Shown: piece by piece, positions 35,950 through 46,657 of the stretch
Layout: each line of letters starts with the position of its first letter
Position numbering within the stretch: position 1 is the stretch's first letter
Assembly (NCBI GenBank): GCA_951394405.1
Contig: OX596338.1
Span: 1,240,001-1,304,000, forward strand
DNA from: Coprinellus micaceus
Lineage: Eukaryota; Basidiomycota; Agaricomycetes; Agaricales; Psathyrellaceae
Length of the DNA: 64,000 nt
Direction of reading: 5' to 3'
The notes under the pieces: model-generated
The model's input: the letters and a program-made list of their open reading frames with translations, nothing else
The model's database searches: none
Told to the model about the DNA's origin: nothing
Made by a program: the position numbers and the translations under genes

Positions 35950-37635
35950 CTAGATGTTGCAACTCCGGTAGTACCACGCAAGATACTCTTCCTTAGGTGC
36001 CCCGTATACCGTTTTGATCCTGGGGAAAACATCGGTTAGAGTTTCCTTCCAGTGGAAATAGGGCAACGGGTGTATGGGGGCGAGCTTGATATCTTCCAGA
36101 TCCCATGCTTCGAAGCACAATTCCTTCATGCCCTGAAGGAACTGTATGTGCAGGAGGCATTAATATTTGGGTAGCCTCAGGTGAAAAAAGGCCTGACGTA
36201 CCGTATTTACCCTGATGTTTACCTCTGCGTAGGGGTTTTCGCAGTCATCCGGTTGGACGCCCTCGTACGCTATCGCCAAACCGCAGAGCTGGGGCAGGGA
36301 GGAGAAGATGCACCCAAAAACCCGAGGCTCCAGACGCCAAATCGTAAAGTGAAGGTTTGATAGGGGTGGATTCTGCCCCTGGAATAGCTTCAAGAGATCT
36401 TGCAATTGTTGGAATCGCATGGACATGTTTCCGAGGTCGAGTTCGACGAGTGTGGGGAGTTGGGAATGTATGTACATTGAGAGTTGATTGAGCGAGAAGG
36501 GCGTGAGAGCTGGAAACCCGGATAGTGTCCCCCGCTTGTGTTGGTCTGGAAGATGTAGGCGTAAGGTTTGAACTTGAGGGGTGCCTTCAGCGCGGTCGCG
36601 GTCGCATTCTGGTAGCGATGAAGTGAGCAAGAGGGGGGGATACACATCTAGTGTAAGATTTGTGACATTGGGTGTCGCCATAGATATGAAGGTCTTGATC
36701 GACTCGCTGGCGAGGAGAGAGGCTTCGTCTACTGCGGGAAAAGTGGAGCACAGTAGAACGCTAAGCTTGGACAATCGAGAAAAAGTGAAGGCTTGAAGGT
36801 GCTCGCAAAATTTCGTGGCATTCATCGCACAGAACGACACATTGCAGAGGCGTAGCGTGAGCGCCTCCAGCGTCGAAGTCGAAGTAGCGAGCAATGGCAG
36901 GAGCATAGCCACTAATTCATCTTGTGGTGTATGGCAGTAGCTGTATGTGTCGCAGTCGCAGGTCATTTCAAGAGATAGTTCGCAGAGCTGGGGTATTTCG
37001 TCGTTCGAGAGAATCGTCGACGCGATTGCTGCGCACGATGAGACCGGGACTCGCAGAACGAAAGTCCGCAAGGCTGGAGGGAGTCTGAGCGCCGTTGAGA
37101 TCGTCCCTCGTGAAAGAAGTGTCCCCTTTATCGTCAAACGGTTGAGGTTTTTCAGGGAGTTCATGTTGAGCATTCCAGTGTGCTCTGAAGGAGAGGGAAA
37201 GGGAGAGTTACAGAAAGCCAACTTCTTCTTGACAATTTCAGCCCACGGTTGAGGTAGGGGAGGGAATGAGCGCAGCGTCAGGGTGTGTACGCGGGAAGCA
37301 ATAGAGGGGTTTCTGGTCAATTTAGTGGTAAGCGCCCATGTATCCCCAAGCCATTGAGCTTGAATGAAAATGGACCGTCAAGTTTCAACTCACCGTAGCC
37401 TTTTGAGTTTCAGAATGTCGTGACTGTGAAGGTACTCGTCGAGGTGGACGTGTCCATACCGCGCATCGAGGACGTAGTTGAAGAAGAAGCGGTTGAGCGA
37501 GAAGAGTCTCTCAATCGCATTCCAATCCAGGAACGATGCGATATGCATCCATAGCTCGAAAGGGAGGTCTGGAGCTGACTTCGCTTCGGCCTTGTGATTC
37601 ATGTGAGCAAGTCTCCTCGGTTTGAAGAGGTCCAT
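35950..37635 (-). CDS. F-box protein with leucine-rich-repeat-like body
   Basis: Three exons (37635-37394, 37312-36211, 36141-35950) give 511 residues. An F-box near the start (LPFELWMHIASFLDWNAIER) precedes a body of about 400 residues with repeated LxxLxL strands (RVHTLTLRSF, NLNRLTIKGT, TLEALTLRLC, NVTNLTLDVY, TLVELDLGNM), i.e. a leucine-rich-repeat-like solenoid. It ends with an aromatic tail (HPLPYFHWKE...WYYRSCNI). Such proteins recruit substrates to SCF ligases; the target is unknown. Met at 37635 was preferred; a longer in-frame start at 37734 would add 33 residues. It has no zinc clusters and is unrelated to copies a-e beyond the F-box. Confidence 0.75.
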
Positions 37636-37909
37636 GGGCAACAGGGGGCGGGTTACAAGCAAGGTGTGGGGTATTGGGAAAGGTGTCCAAAGGTCAGACC
37701 ATTGAGCTGGCGCCTCCGCACGCCACTGCTGCACACCAGTTTGATTCTCCCACCACTGACACGATCAGCGGCTCATCATTGCAGCAGTTCACCCGCTTCG
37801 CCTCTCGATATCTCGTTTCTCTATCGACAGTAGTTCATCTGAAGCCAACTCGACTCAAACTTTAGGATGCCAGAGCAAACTTATCCAGCGGGTCTTCTTT
37901 CACCCCGAG

Positions 37910-39739
37910 CTAGTCACTATCCTCATCATCCCAATCCCCTGAGCCATCATCGCCGGTGCAATCTGCCTCGCTATCCTCTTCATCCATCTCTTCATCCTCA
38001 CTACTTCCCTCTGCACGAAGGTGTTCGTCATCATCATCTTCTCTGCTTCGATCCCAAACGACAGACACCTCCGGGAGTGACTTGGCTATCAGGTCGTAAG
38101 CTGTTTGCGACATGCTACAGTTGCCGTCTATGCGGAGAACTTTGATGCGATGCAACTCGGGGCGACGTTTCAAAGCATTGATAATGTCGTATATGGCGTT
38201 TTGCGAACTCGGAGAGGCACCGCGTAGTGATCCAATGTTTCGCAATTCGAGGTTAGATAGTGCCGGAAATGACGGTTGAGTTCGAGTGGTTTCCGGGAGG
38301 TGGCCTGTAATTGTGACTGGGGTAAACGTTGGTTTCAGGGCTTTAAAGATTGTTCGGGTCGAAGTTCCAACGAGAATGACCGTTTCCAGGTGTTCGAGCA
38401 GGCTAAATGTGGCCCAGTCGGATGGCGACACTTCCCGACAGGGGCCAAACTGCAGGAGGCGCAGAGAGGAAAGATCCACTAGTGTTGATACGATAGGAAG
38501 TAGGAACTCTCCCTTCATGTCAACAAGGGGGGGTTCAAAGGACACCCAAAGCGTGGGGTGGTCCACATGAGAGAGAATTTCATCCCCGGGGCTACCCAAA
38601 CTGAAGCAGAAAGTCATCCCGTTACCCAGGCGGGTGTAATCTTCGTCGATGGAAAGGGTGTTGGTACCGTTTTGTTCCTTGGTTCTCCAATTCCTCGCAA
38701 GGGCGGCCAGAAGGCGGTCCAAGGGATCCCCGCCTCTGTTACGTTCGTCCTTAAATATCAGCCTAAGGGAGCTCACCCTTGGCATCCGAACGACAAGTGA
38801 AAAGCCGGTAATCGTAGCAATCGAGTCTTCGAAGCGGACGGTGCGCAGTGTGGGGATGTCGATGCTGGGAAGTGGTATGGATTCGGGGATTGGAAGGAAG
38901 CCAACCAACTCCAGGGACTCGAGGCATGGCATCTGCTTGAGGGACTCCAAAAACGCCTTCTCGGGCGGCCTGGTCCATCCCCAACTGCTGCCACGTAACC
39001 GCAAGTGGGTCAGGGATGGAATTAGGGGAAATCTGCCCCATTTCGGAATGCTGAATCCGTCAACCACGAGGCGCCTAAGCATTGGAGCACCCTCTTGGAG
39101 AAAAGTGACTGGTAGGTTGGTGGGCCCGTACCCCGCGAACTTCAAGACGAGATCTTCCAACATTGGGGCAGGCTTCGAAAAGTTGGATATGACATCTTTT
39201 TCCATCGGTCCAGTCAAATCGACCGACCGCAAGCGGTCAGTTTGGGCTAGAACCTTTGAGAGCATGCCGGTAAGCTTGGGGCTGTTGTAAAAGAGCTTGA
39301 CGGATAGGGGTGTCGACTTTGACCGCTCCAACATGGCATTGACGAGTTGGGGAGTGACGAAGTTAATGTTTGACCATAGGGACCCGCACGCCATCGCTAC
39401 GTTTCTCCAGTGGCGACAGACGTGCGTAACTCGAAGCCACCGAGCTCGCTCTCGTTCAACGAGGCATGTCGAGAACTTTTCTGGATCCATATTGGCGACG
39501 AGGGCGAATATATTCGAAAGGACCTCATTCGGGACTTGACTGACGGAGGAATGGGAGTTGTACGAGCTTTTCAGGGAGAGAAGTTCTGCCTCCACTTCGA
39601 GGATGCGCCGTCCCACACGTTGCTGCTCTGGTTGTCGTCGATGACCGCTTTGCCGAGCTTCCATTGCAGCCCAGCGCAGGATATGGACGAAACCTATGTC
39701 AACACAGAAATTCGTGTCAGATCGTTCATGAAGGGTCAT
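37910..39739 (-). CDS. Agaricomycete F-box-like protein, single exon (tandem copy 1)
   Basis: One uninterrupted frame of 609 codons. Layout: a coiled segment (RRILEVEAELLSLKSSYN); the F-box-like region SQVPNEVLSNIFALVA; then WLRVTHVCRHWRNVAMACGS, the WRxVAxxxxxLW signature of the large agaricomycete F-box-like family; a long leucine-rich body; and an acidic Asp/Glu-rich end. The Met at 39739 gives the full frame, but Met 26 (39664) starts closer to the conserved coil and may be the real start. A probable adaptor for ubiquitin ligases by family membership. A paralogue with the same layout lies directly upstream on the same strand (40035-41861). Confidence 0.8.
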   Translation of the reverse strand: MTLHERSDTNFCVDIGFVHILRWAAMEARQSGHRRQPEQQRVGRRILEVEAELLSLKSSYNSHSSVSQVPNEVLSNIFALVANMDPEKFSTCLVERERARWLRVTHVCRHWRNVAMACGSLWSNINFVTPQLVNAMLERSKSTPLSVKLFYNSPKLTGMLSKVLAQTDRLRSVDLTGPMEKDVISNFSKPAPMLEDLVLKFAGYGPTNLPVTFLQEGAPMLRRLVVDGFSIPKWGRFPLIPSLTHLRLRGSSWGWTRPPEKAFLESLKQMPCLESLELVGFLPIPESIPLPSIDIPTLRTVRFEDSIATITGFSLVVRMPRVSSLRLIFKDERNRGGDPLDRLLAALARNWRTKEQNGTNTLSIDEDYTRLGNGMTFCFSLGSPGDEILSHVDHPTLWVSFEPPLVDMKGEFLLPIVSTLVDLSSLRLLQFGPCREVSPSDWATFSLLEHLETVILVGTSTRTIFKALKPTFTPVTITGHLPETTRTQPSFPALSNLELRNIGSLRGASPSSQNAIYDIINALKRRPELHRIKVLRIDGNCSMSQTAYDLIAKSLPEVSVVWDRSREDDDDEHLRAEGSSEDEEMDEEDSEADCTGDDGSGDWDDEDSD

Positions 39740-40034
39740 ACATCGGGGGAACTATTCACAAAGTGTTTGGAAGCGGGATATTCGCGATCATCAGTCGTGA
39801 CATGTTGGCAGCGGTCGGTTTTTGCCGGCCACGATTGATGTCGCCGGCAAGAACCGGCATTGGGCGCTTATTCGTGGACGGGTGGCGTTTCGTGCGGTAA
39901 ACCTCACAGGATATGATATCCATGCGCAATTAGGCAAATACATAAACCTCATGGTCCCGTGTAAGTAAGTGACAAAAAATCGCGATATTTCCTGCCCCAC
40001 ATCCTATACATGAGGCCTTGTGAAACGAGTCGGG

Positions 40035-41861
40035 TCACTCCCAGTCGCTGTCGGTTTTATAGTCGTCCGGATATGGGTATTCGTAGTTCATCCACCTATC
40101 GTCCTCGTCCTCACCGACCTCCGTAGCAAATCTGCCAAATGACCGTATCGGATATCTGCTATCCGCCAATCCAGTGTTGCTATACTCCACCGCCATAGAC
40201 ACTGGCAGCGATCGTAGCGCGAATTCGTAGAGTTCTTTCAAATGGCCGCGTTCGTCATCGACGCGAAGTTTGCTCAAGCGATGGGACTCTGGCCGACGAT
40301 TCAAGGCCGCGACAACTTCTTGGGGAGCTACCGGTTCCCGCGCCTGCGATACTCCAATTTCGAGGGTCGACAGAGCCGGGAACAAAGGGCGATTGCTGTG
40401 AGGAGCGTTACCGAGGCTGAAAGTCTCGTTCAGGACTGGCATAAGTTCTTTGAGACATTCTTCGGTGATCGCAAGGTTCTCCAGATGCTCGAGCCCGCCA
40501 AGCAGCCTCCAACCACGATACCCACAGCCGTTCTGTCCACCGAAACGGATTGACCGTACTGGGGAGAGGTCTACGACTGTGCTGCCCGCGAGTTGCAGTA
40601 TCTGAAAAATGAATGTTTCGTCCCAAAAGCGCCGGAATAGCAGCCTAAAAACGGGCCCGGCTTGTGGAGTGGGTCGCGTCGTGCCGTGGCGTTCTGAAGG
40701 CAAGCCGTCGAAATAGAATTCGTAGAATTGTCCTTCCTCTTCTTCCAGCGCTTCGACAATGCGCAGCCCTAAGACCTGGTTCCGGGTTCTACCCCTCCAC
40801 GCGGTCGAGAGATTGGCAAGGCCACACTCGAGGACATTGAGGTCGATGGCGAATTGTTCGATGAAGTGTATCCAGAAAATGGAAACCGCCGGGATGCGGA
40901 GGACGCCGAAGAACGCCCAGATCGAAGGCATGTTATCTCTCAAGTTGATAGTTCGAAGGGCGGGGAGCATGACGGGAGGGGAGGGGAAATGGTCGCCACT
41001 TGGGAGGCACTCGCAAAGATCTAGTGTTTGTAGAAGGTGCAAGGGTCGTAGGGCGTTCAGAAAAATTTCCCCCGATGGCCGGGCGACGGATTCACTGACA
41101 AACGTGGTGGGAAACCCCAATTTCAAGTATGTCAAGGAGGAACCGAAAGGCACATTTTCCCATCTTGGTGTGCCGATCCACTGTATGAGAAGGTGCTTCA
41201 GCTGGGGGTAGCAACTTGGCGGAGGGTTTCCCGGGAGAACGGTGGCATCCCCCGAGTCGACATCCTTGAGAATCAAGGTCTCCAAAACCGGTGCCGTCCA
41301 CGGTATCATTTTGGATAACACCATCGTGCGGATATCTCCAGAGATGTTGAGGCGCCGCAGTCGATGATTTTGGGATAGCACGGTGGTCACAGCGTCTATA
41401 AATACGCGTCTGTCGAGGTGGAAGGTGAATGAAAGTGGTGCCGTTCCTGATCGATGTAGCATGAGTTGTATGAGCTCAGGCGTGACGGATAAGAGGTCCG
41501 ACCACAAAGAGCCGCAGGCCAGAGCCACAGATCTCCAATGGCGGCATACCCCAGTGACCCTGAGCCACTTCGCATTCTCCTTTTGCCATTTTTTGCTTTT
41601 GCGCTTCACTGGGCCACGAAGCACGGCGAAGATGTTGAGGAGGATGTCGTCAGGAAGGCAGTTGATGGGGGAAAGGGTATTATATGTCATCTTGAGAGAT
41701 AGTAACTCTGCTTCTACGTCGCTGATGCGACGCTTGAGCGTACCCCGCCGTTCTTCAACGTGCGCGCTTCGATTCATGTCGGGAACTCTTGCCTCGACCA
41801 AGAAGAGACGTAAGTTGACTGCAGGATGTGGAACCACGTTGGAACAGAAAGAGAGACTCAC
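40035..41861 (-). CDS. Agaricomycete F-box-like protein, single exon (tandem copy 2)
   Basis: One uninterrupted frame of 608 codons, nearly the same length as its neighbour. Matching landmarks are RRISDVEAELLSLKMTYN, INCLPDDILLNIFAVLRGP, WLRVTGVCRHWRSVALACGS, LWSDLLSVTPELIQLMLHRS and a leucine-rich body. The shared coil-F-box-WRSVA order and lack of introns show tandem duplication. The bodies have diverged strongly, as expected for substrate-binding surfaces. The real start may be Met at 41777 (MNRSAHVEERRG). Target and regulation are unknown. Confidence 0.8.
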   Translation of the reverse strand: MSLSFCSNVVPHPAVNLRLFLVEARVPDMNRSAHVEERRGTLKRRISDVEAELLSLKMTYNTLSPINCLPDDILLNIFAVLRGPVKRKSKKWQKENAKWLRVTGVCRHWRSVALACGSLWSDLLSVTPELIQLMLHRSGTAPLSFTFHLDRRVFIDAVTTVLSQNHRLRRLNISGDIRTMVLSKMIPWTAPVLETLILKDVDSGDATVLPGNPPPSCYPQLKHLLIQWIGTPRWENVPFGSSLTYLKLGFPTTFVSESVARPSGEIFLNALRPLHLLQTLDLCECLPSGDHFPSPPVMLPALRTINLRDNMPSIWAFFGVLRIPAVSIFWIHFIEQFAIDLNVLECGLANLSTAWRGRTRNQVLGLRIVEALEEEEGQFYEFYFDGLPSERHGTTRPTPQAGPVFRLLFRRFWDETFIFQILQLAGSTVVDLSPVRSIRFGGQNGCGYRGWRLLGGLEHLENLAITEECLKELMPVLNETFSLGNAPHSNRPLFPALSTLEIGVSQAREPVAPQEVVAALNRRPESHRLSKLRVDDERGHLKELYEFALRSLPVSMAVEYSNTGLADSRYPIRSFGRFATEVGEDEDDRWMNYEYPYPDDYKTDSDWE

Positions 41862-42064
41862 CTTGCTGGCGGCTCACAGTAACGTTTGAGAATACGTGCA
41901 GTGCTGAGTGACCGCCAGACCTGGAGTTAGAGCGATTACACGTGTTTGGTTCGGAGATTCCCGTCGGTCGCCTGCCGGCGCCTATTCAGTGGGTCACGCC
42001 CTCTGCCAACACCTACAATACATGGATGCAGTTCTGCTGCTGACATCTATAGAGGGAAGCGCCC

Positions 42065-42733
42065 TCAAGCTTCTACGTAGTATAACTGAGGGTCAAACGG
42101 ATCCTTCACCTCTGGCTCGTCAACCGCCTCAGGCAAAGGGGGTATACTCGGTCTGAAATACTTTTCGAAATACGCCATCGGTATCCCCACCTTCACCCCA
42201 TCCACAATTCCCTTATTGATTCTATAGATATATTCCTCCTTTGGGGGACCGGGCTTGATGCGCTTTATATCGACGTAGACGAGCATCTCTTTCACGGTCG
42301 GCGGGTCGGAGGAGCTAGAAGGCGATTGGGCTTGCGTGTCGGGGTGGTTATGGTGTGTGTGGACGGTGAGCGGGGTGAAGTCGATAGGGTGATTCTGTTT
42401 GACATAGGAGACGGGCACTCCCTCAGAGCGATCCAGGCTTGCTTCGTCGCTGGGGCTCAGTTCGTACACGAGCCCGTAGACGATGTCGTCTGGGGAGGGA
42501 ATGACGTTGGCGTAGCCGCGGCGGTTGATGAACCACTTCCTGGAAGAGTGTATGTAACCAATAGTGAGTGAGGCTATTATATGGGGGGAGGGAATCGTCT
42601 AAGCGCACCAGTCCTTCAGCGATCCAATTCCTACGAGCTTGCTCTCTGGGCACCTCCTGTTCATCTGATCGATCCAAAGGTTACTTCCATAGCCAAAGTA
42701 GAGGGTCGGGTGGGGTATAGTGCCGAGGGTCAT
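42065..42733 (-). CDS. Gamma-glutamylcyclotransferase-like protein (copy 1)
   Basis: Two exons (42733-42609, 42539-42065) give 199 residues. The start TLYFGYGSNLWIDQMNRRC carries the YGSNL loop that binds the gamma-glutamyl group. After the intron come WFINRRGYANVIPS and VYGLVYELSPSDEASLDRSE with the family's catalytic Glu region, and EEYIYRINKGIVDGVKVGIP. Family enzymes (EC 4.3.2.9) split gamma-glutamyl dipeptides into 5-oxoproline and an amino acid in glutathione turnover; the substrate here is not proven. A second copy with the same 125-base first exon and intron phase lies at 62353-63036. Divergent from SNU13, with about 310 bases between starts. Confidence 0.87.
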
Positions 42734-43045
42734 ATCTCTCTCCTGTGTGGTGATGGTATAGGTCAAAGCTGCTAGCCCTGCCTCGTTGCGTTCCGCAGGC
42801 GATTGGCGCGATTTGGGGCGTCAATGAACGGGAAGCAACAGGGGCTCTCGGCCAAATCCAGCAGAATGGCCCCTATCGTCACCTTAGTCAGCGCTCAAAA
42901 ATATCGTCTTCTGCTCCCGAAGGGCGCTTTTTCCTCAACCACTCTCACTCCTCTACCTCCTCCCCTCCCCGCGACCAAGGATCACTCCAGTGAGGTCAAC
43001 ACACACCGTAACTAAAACACCCAACAACACAAAAAGAAGAGAAAA

Positions 43046-43634
43046 ATGTCCGACCACGGAAAAGCCTGGCCTCTTGCCGACGCCGATTTGACTAACCAGG
43101 TATGTTTGTCCTTCGGGTCGACTGGTTTTGCTGGAAGAAGGGGTTCTGACGGATCGATTTGTTCTGCGCGCTGGTTGGAATAGATTCTCGAAGTCGTTCA
43201 GCAGGCTGGACAGTACAAGCAGTTGAAGAAGGGTGCTAACGAGGGTTAGTTCCGACTCTGGTCGTATCTTGACACTGTGTTCTGAATGGTTTGGATTGTA
43301 GCCACCAAGACTCTCAACCGTGGTATCGCCGAGTTCATCGTCCTCACCGCCGACACCGAGCCTCTCGAAATTTTGCTCCACCTGCCGCTGCTCTGTGAAG
43401 AGAAGGTGCGCTCTTCCCCACGGCGCCACTCCCGCTATTGTCTCACCAACCATGATTTCTATTTGTGCTTTGTAGAACGTCCCCTACGTCTTCGTGCCCT
43501 CCAAAGCTGCTCTCGGCCGCGCCTGCAACGTCTCTCGCCCGGTCATCTCCGCCAGCGTCACCACTGGCGAGTCTCGCGAGCTCCAGAGCCAGATTCAGAC
43601 TATCAAGCACGCTATTGAGAAGTTGATTGTTTAA
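43046..43634 (+). CDS. SNU13: Snu13 (15.5K), L7Ae-family RNA-binding protein
   Basis: Four exons (43046-43099, 43184-43244, 43302-43405, 43476-43634) give 125 residues, the expected size. The L7Ae/L30e fold is complete, with [60 protein letters not shown] and the C-terminal [18 protein letters not shown]. Snu13 binds kink-turns in U4 snRNA and in box C/D snoRNAs including U3, so it serves both splicing and rRNA maturation in the nucleus. The A-rich sequence before the ATG (GAAAAATG) is a good fungal start context. Confidence 0.97.
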
Positions 43635-43838
43635 ATGCTCTCGACTCTCTCTCTCCGCAAAGACGCTGTTGAATCGAATCGAATCGTGCTACGCTGTCGC
43701 TCTGCTTAATATTACATGACAATTCCGGATGCGTCTGCAAACTCTTCCTGTCTGACTGGGGCGTTCTATGCTTGTTCTAATGCGGGGTCTTGCTGTGCTG
43801 AGGGTAACGGTTGGTGTTGTCTGTTCGCCGGCCTTTCG

Positions 43839-44456
43839 TCATGTCGTCGCCATGGTCGAGACCTCGAGCATGTCCACGGCGACCGTCTCCACTACTCCGG
43901 GACGGTGCAACTCCAAGCCATGGGTCCTCGGCTCTGTGAGCATAGGTGCGGGGGTTGCCAGACGACCCATCGGTGTAGGCGACGATGGCGTCCTCATACC
44001 GGAGAGAACTGTGTCTGAAGGGGTTCGTTGGTATGGCTGTATGCGTCGAGATCGAGTCCACATACCCATGGACAGCGTCTCTTCGTCTTCGTCCTCATCA
44101 TCAACGTCCTCCGCATCGCATGCCGCTTCGTACCGCGCCAGTACACGACTTTTCCGTTTATCTGACCATGGGCTGTACTGCCTCATCCACTGGCAGTCGT
44201 CGCTCTCCAGCTGCTTTAGCACCTCCTCGAAAGGCTCGAAGCCGTCGTCATCGCGTTGCACAGGGGGAATTGCGATCCCCGTCTTCTTTCCGACCTCGGG
44301 GCTGTCGCCGCGGTAGGGAATGTGTGCTTTGGCCCCCCGAGGGGTGCGTCCGAGTCGTGCGGGGGAGGCCCGGATGCGGTTTTCGAGGTGTGCCTTGTGG
44401 AAGGCGTACTTGGCGGCGTCGATGGGGGAGCTTTTTATTCCTGGTGTGAGAGGCAT
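43839..44456 (-). CDS. Unknown protein, 205 residues
   Basis: A single open frame that reads like real protein: KSSPIDAAKYAFHKAHLENR, a Pro/Arg region, EPFEEVLKQLESDDCQWMRQ with an aromatic YSPWSDKRKSRVLARYEAA helix, an acidic DEDEDEE run and a Pro/Thr-rich end. No family was recognised. The frame stays open without an intron, unusual in this window, so a short C-terminal exon may be missed. Convergent with SNU13. Overlapping plus-strand frames are lower quality. Confidence 0.5.
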   Translation of the reverse strand: MPLTPGIKSSPIDAAKYAFHKAHLENRIRASPARLGRTPRGAKAHIPYRGDSPEVGKKTGIAIPPVQRDDDGFEPFEEVLKQLESDDCQWMRQYSPWSDKRKSRVLARYEAACDAEDVDDEDEDEETLSMGMWTRSRRIQPYQRTPSDTVLSGMRTPSSPTPMGRLATPAPMLTEPRTHGLELHRPGVVETVAVDMLEVSTMATT

Positions 44457-44969
44457 TGGTGGCTCTTTGTGACTGACGATGGGAGATAGGAGAGCTCCGT
44501 GAAAAAAGTATTGAAGCGATGAGAGAACGACTAGGAAGAAGTGATCTGCACGCGTCTTAATTAATGCGCCCTGTCAGCGACAGCAGCTCGCGACGTCCCA
44601 GTCCCTGATCGACCTCGCGGTCCCGGACCGCACTTGGCACGATTTGCGCGGTCTGCTGGGTGCGAGGTTTGGGGTGGACGAGGAGGAGGTGGGCGCCTAT
44701 TGGGACGGAGGGCTGGCCTCAAATATATTCCGAGGTTTTGAGTACCACGTCTACATATCATAGCATTGAATGAACCCTTTCTTTCACTCCTCTGAAGCAA
44801 AACCCAGTCCCCTCCCCACCCCCAAGTCCTTGTTTGCGCCTATTTCAACACCTGTTGCTGACTCAGCGTCCAAGCAGCGCGTTTGCTGTGGCAAGATCGA
44901 CTCTTCCTTCGCTTCGTCACTCTTCATTCACCTCTTCCCTCCCTCTCGTCTTGAACCACAGCACTAGAT
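44457..44969. promoter_or_regulatory. Divergent intergenic region upstream of UBC9
   Basis: About 510 bases between two outward-facing starts; it should carry both promoters. A CT-rich tract lies just before the UBC9 ATG. No TATA box was identified. Confidence 0.4.
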
Positions 44970-46332
44970 ATGTCGGGCATCTGCAGACTCAGGCTTGCTG
45001 AGGAGCGCAAGCAGTGGAGGAAGGACCATCCTTTCGTGCGTGTCGTATCTTTCAGGACCTTAATTAGTTGGGGATCGGGGGATCTTCGCCTTTTTCTTGC
45101 TCTCTGTGTTACCCTGGCCTCCTGTGTAGGGGGTGAGGGGTATACAGAAGTGCAGAGAGAACCGAAGATGGCTTAGAAGCCTCGAATTTGGGATTGTAAA
45201 TGATGGAGAAGTGAAGCTGACATGTGCGATAGGGATTCTACGCGAAACCAAGCAAGGCCACCGATGGCTCTATGAACCTCATGGAATGGGAGGTTGGGAT
45301 CCCTGGAAAGGCGAGCGTACGTCTGGATTCTTGTCTCTCGCCCATGCACCAGCCCCTTCTGGGATCATGCCGCCCCACGCCACCTCTTGCCGCCCGTATG
45401 TCCCCGTCACCTCATGGGACTGCGACGCGTTTGGGCGGTTCTTTGAACGCGTCAAAACACGAGGACTGTGCGTGCGAGGCTCGAATGCATCCGTTGCGAC
45501 GTTGTTGTGGTGTTTGAGGTTGATATTGGGCTGGTGCTGACACTATGGTCCAATAGACGCCCTGGGAGGGCGGTTTGTACAAGCTCACGATGACTTTCCC
45601 TGAAGGTAGGTCTCATGCCCTACTTTCACTCTCGAATATGCTCTGACTCGAGCCCCCATGTGAATAGACTACCCCTCGAAGCCTCCAAAGTGTCCGTTTT
45701 GTCCTTTCCCTCCAAGTTGCGCCTGACTAACCTTATTGCTGTGGACTGGACCTCCTTATAGGCAAATTCACCCCACCGCTCTTCCACCCCAACGTGTATC
45801 CCTCCGGGACTGTCTGCCTCTCCATCTTGGACGAGGAGAAGAGCTGGAAGCCCGCGATTACTATCAAGCAGGTGGGTGGCGCGTTTCCTTTGCCTTTTCT
45901 TCGTTTCCTGTGCAATGAGGTCTTCTGGCCGATTGCCAAGCAAATGAATGGATTATGGGCGGTGTTCCTTCGCCCCTACCAGTGGATTGGGCGCCGGAGT
46001 GTCCCCACTTGGGCAGCTCAAGGGAGCTGGGGTGAATAGGGCTGATCATGTTTGCTATAGATCCTCCTTGGTATCCAGGATCTCCTCGACGATCCCAACG
46101 TCAACGATCCAGCACAGAGCGATGCTTATACCATGTTCAAGTACGTTATTTGCTCCCCATGTAGCTCACGATCGTCGGTACTGACCCTTGGATCGAATCG
46201 TTTAGGAACGACCGCGCCGCATACGAGTGCGTTTCCCACCACAGTTACCTTACCCATGCGAACCATGGTTCACTAACTTTTGAGTTTAGGAAGCGAATCA
46301 AATTGCAAGCCCGGGAGAATACCCAGAAGTAG
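44970..46332 (+). CDS. UBC9: SUMO-conjugating enzyme Ubc9
   Basis: Eight exons (44970-45035, 45233-45316, 45557-45605, 45668-45691, 45762-45871, 46061-46140, 46206-46226, 46290-46332), two of them only 24 and 21 bases, give 158 residues. The E2 fold is complete: [56 protein letters not shown] with active-site Cys93, [20 protein letters not shown] and NDRAAYEKRI. The early basic helix and the Asp-Glu-Glu-Lys insert after the catalytic cysteine are Ubc9 marks. It is the only E2 for SUMO, acting mainly in the nucleus with E1 Aos1-Uba2. Introns reach 240 bases, longer than in the neighbours. Confidence 0.96.
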
Positions 46333-46657
46333 CCTTTCTCTTCGTGCTGCAGTACACATTGCTTCATCCATTTTGTCCCCGTCCTCCCACAAGTTCCCTG
46401 CTACCCGTTTGTCCCAATGCTACTGATAGCAATTATCTGTTCTGTTGTATCCATACCTTCTATTTGAGCATTACACTCCATTACTGTGACGACAGGCGCT
46501 GGGCCCTCCCCGGCACAACGGACATTGGGGCGCAGCGTCGGTGCTATGACCATCGTTCATCACAACGCCACAGTCTCACCGACACCGTCTTGGCCTTTGT
46601 TCAACATTAAACCACAGCTCCCCTGCTGCTCGAACCTCGTTTGAACGCGATCGAATA

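Noticed and set aside
39800..39870. Short inverted repeat around GCCGGC as a possible terminator or element
   Set aside because: Only a few base pairs with loose spacing; eukaryotic genes do not need it and chance is likely.
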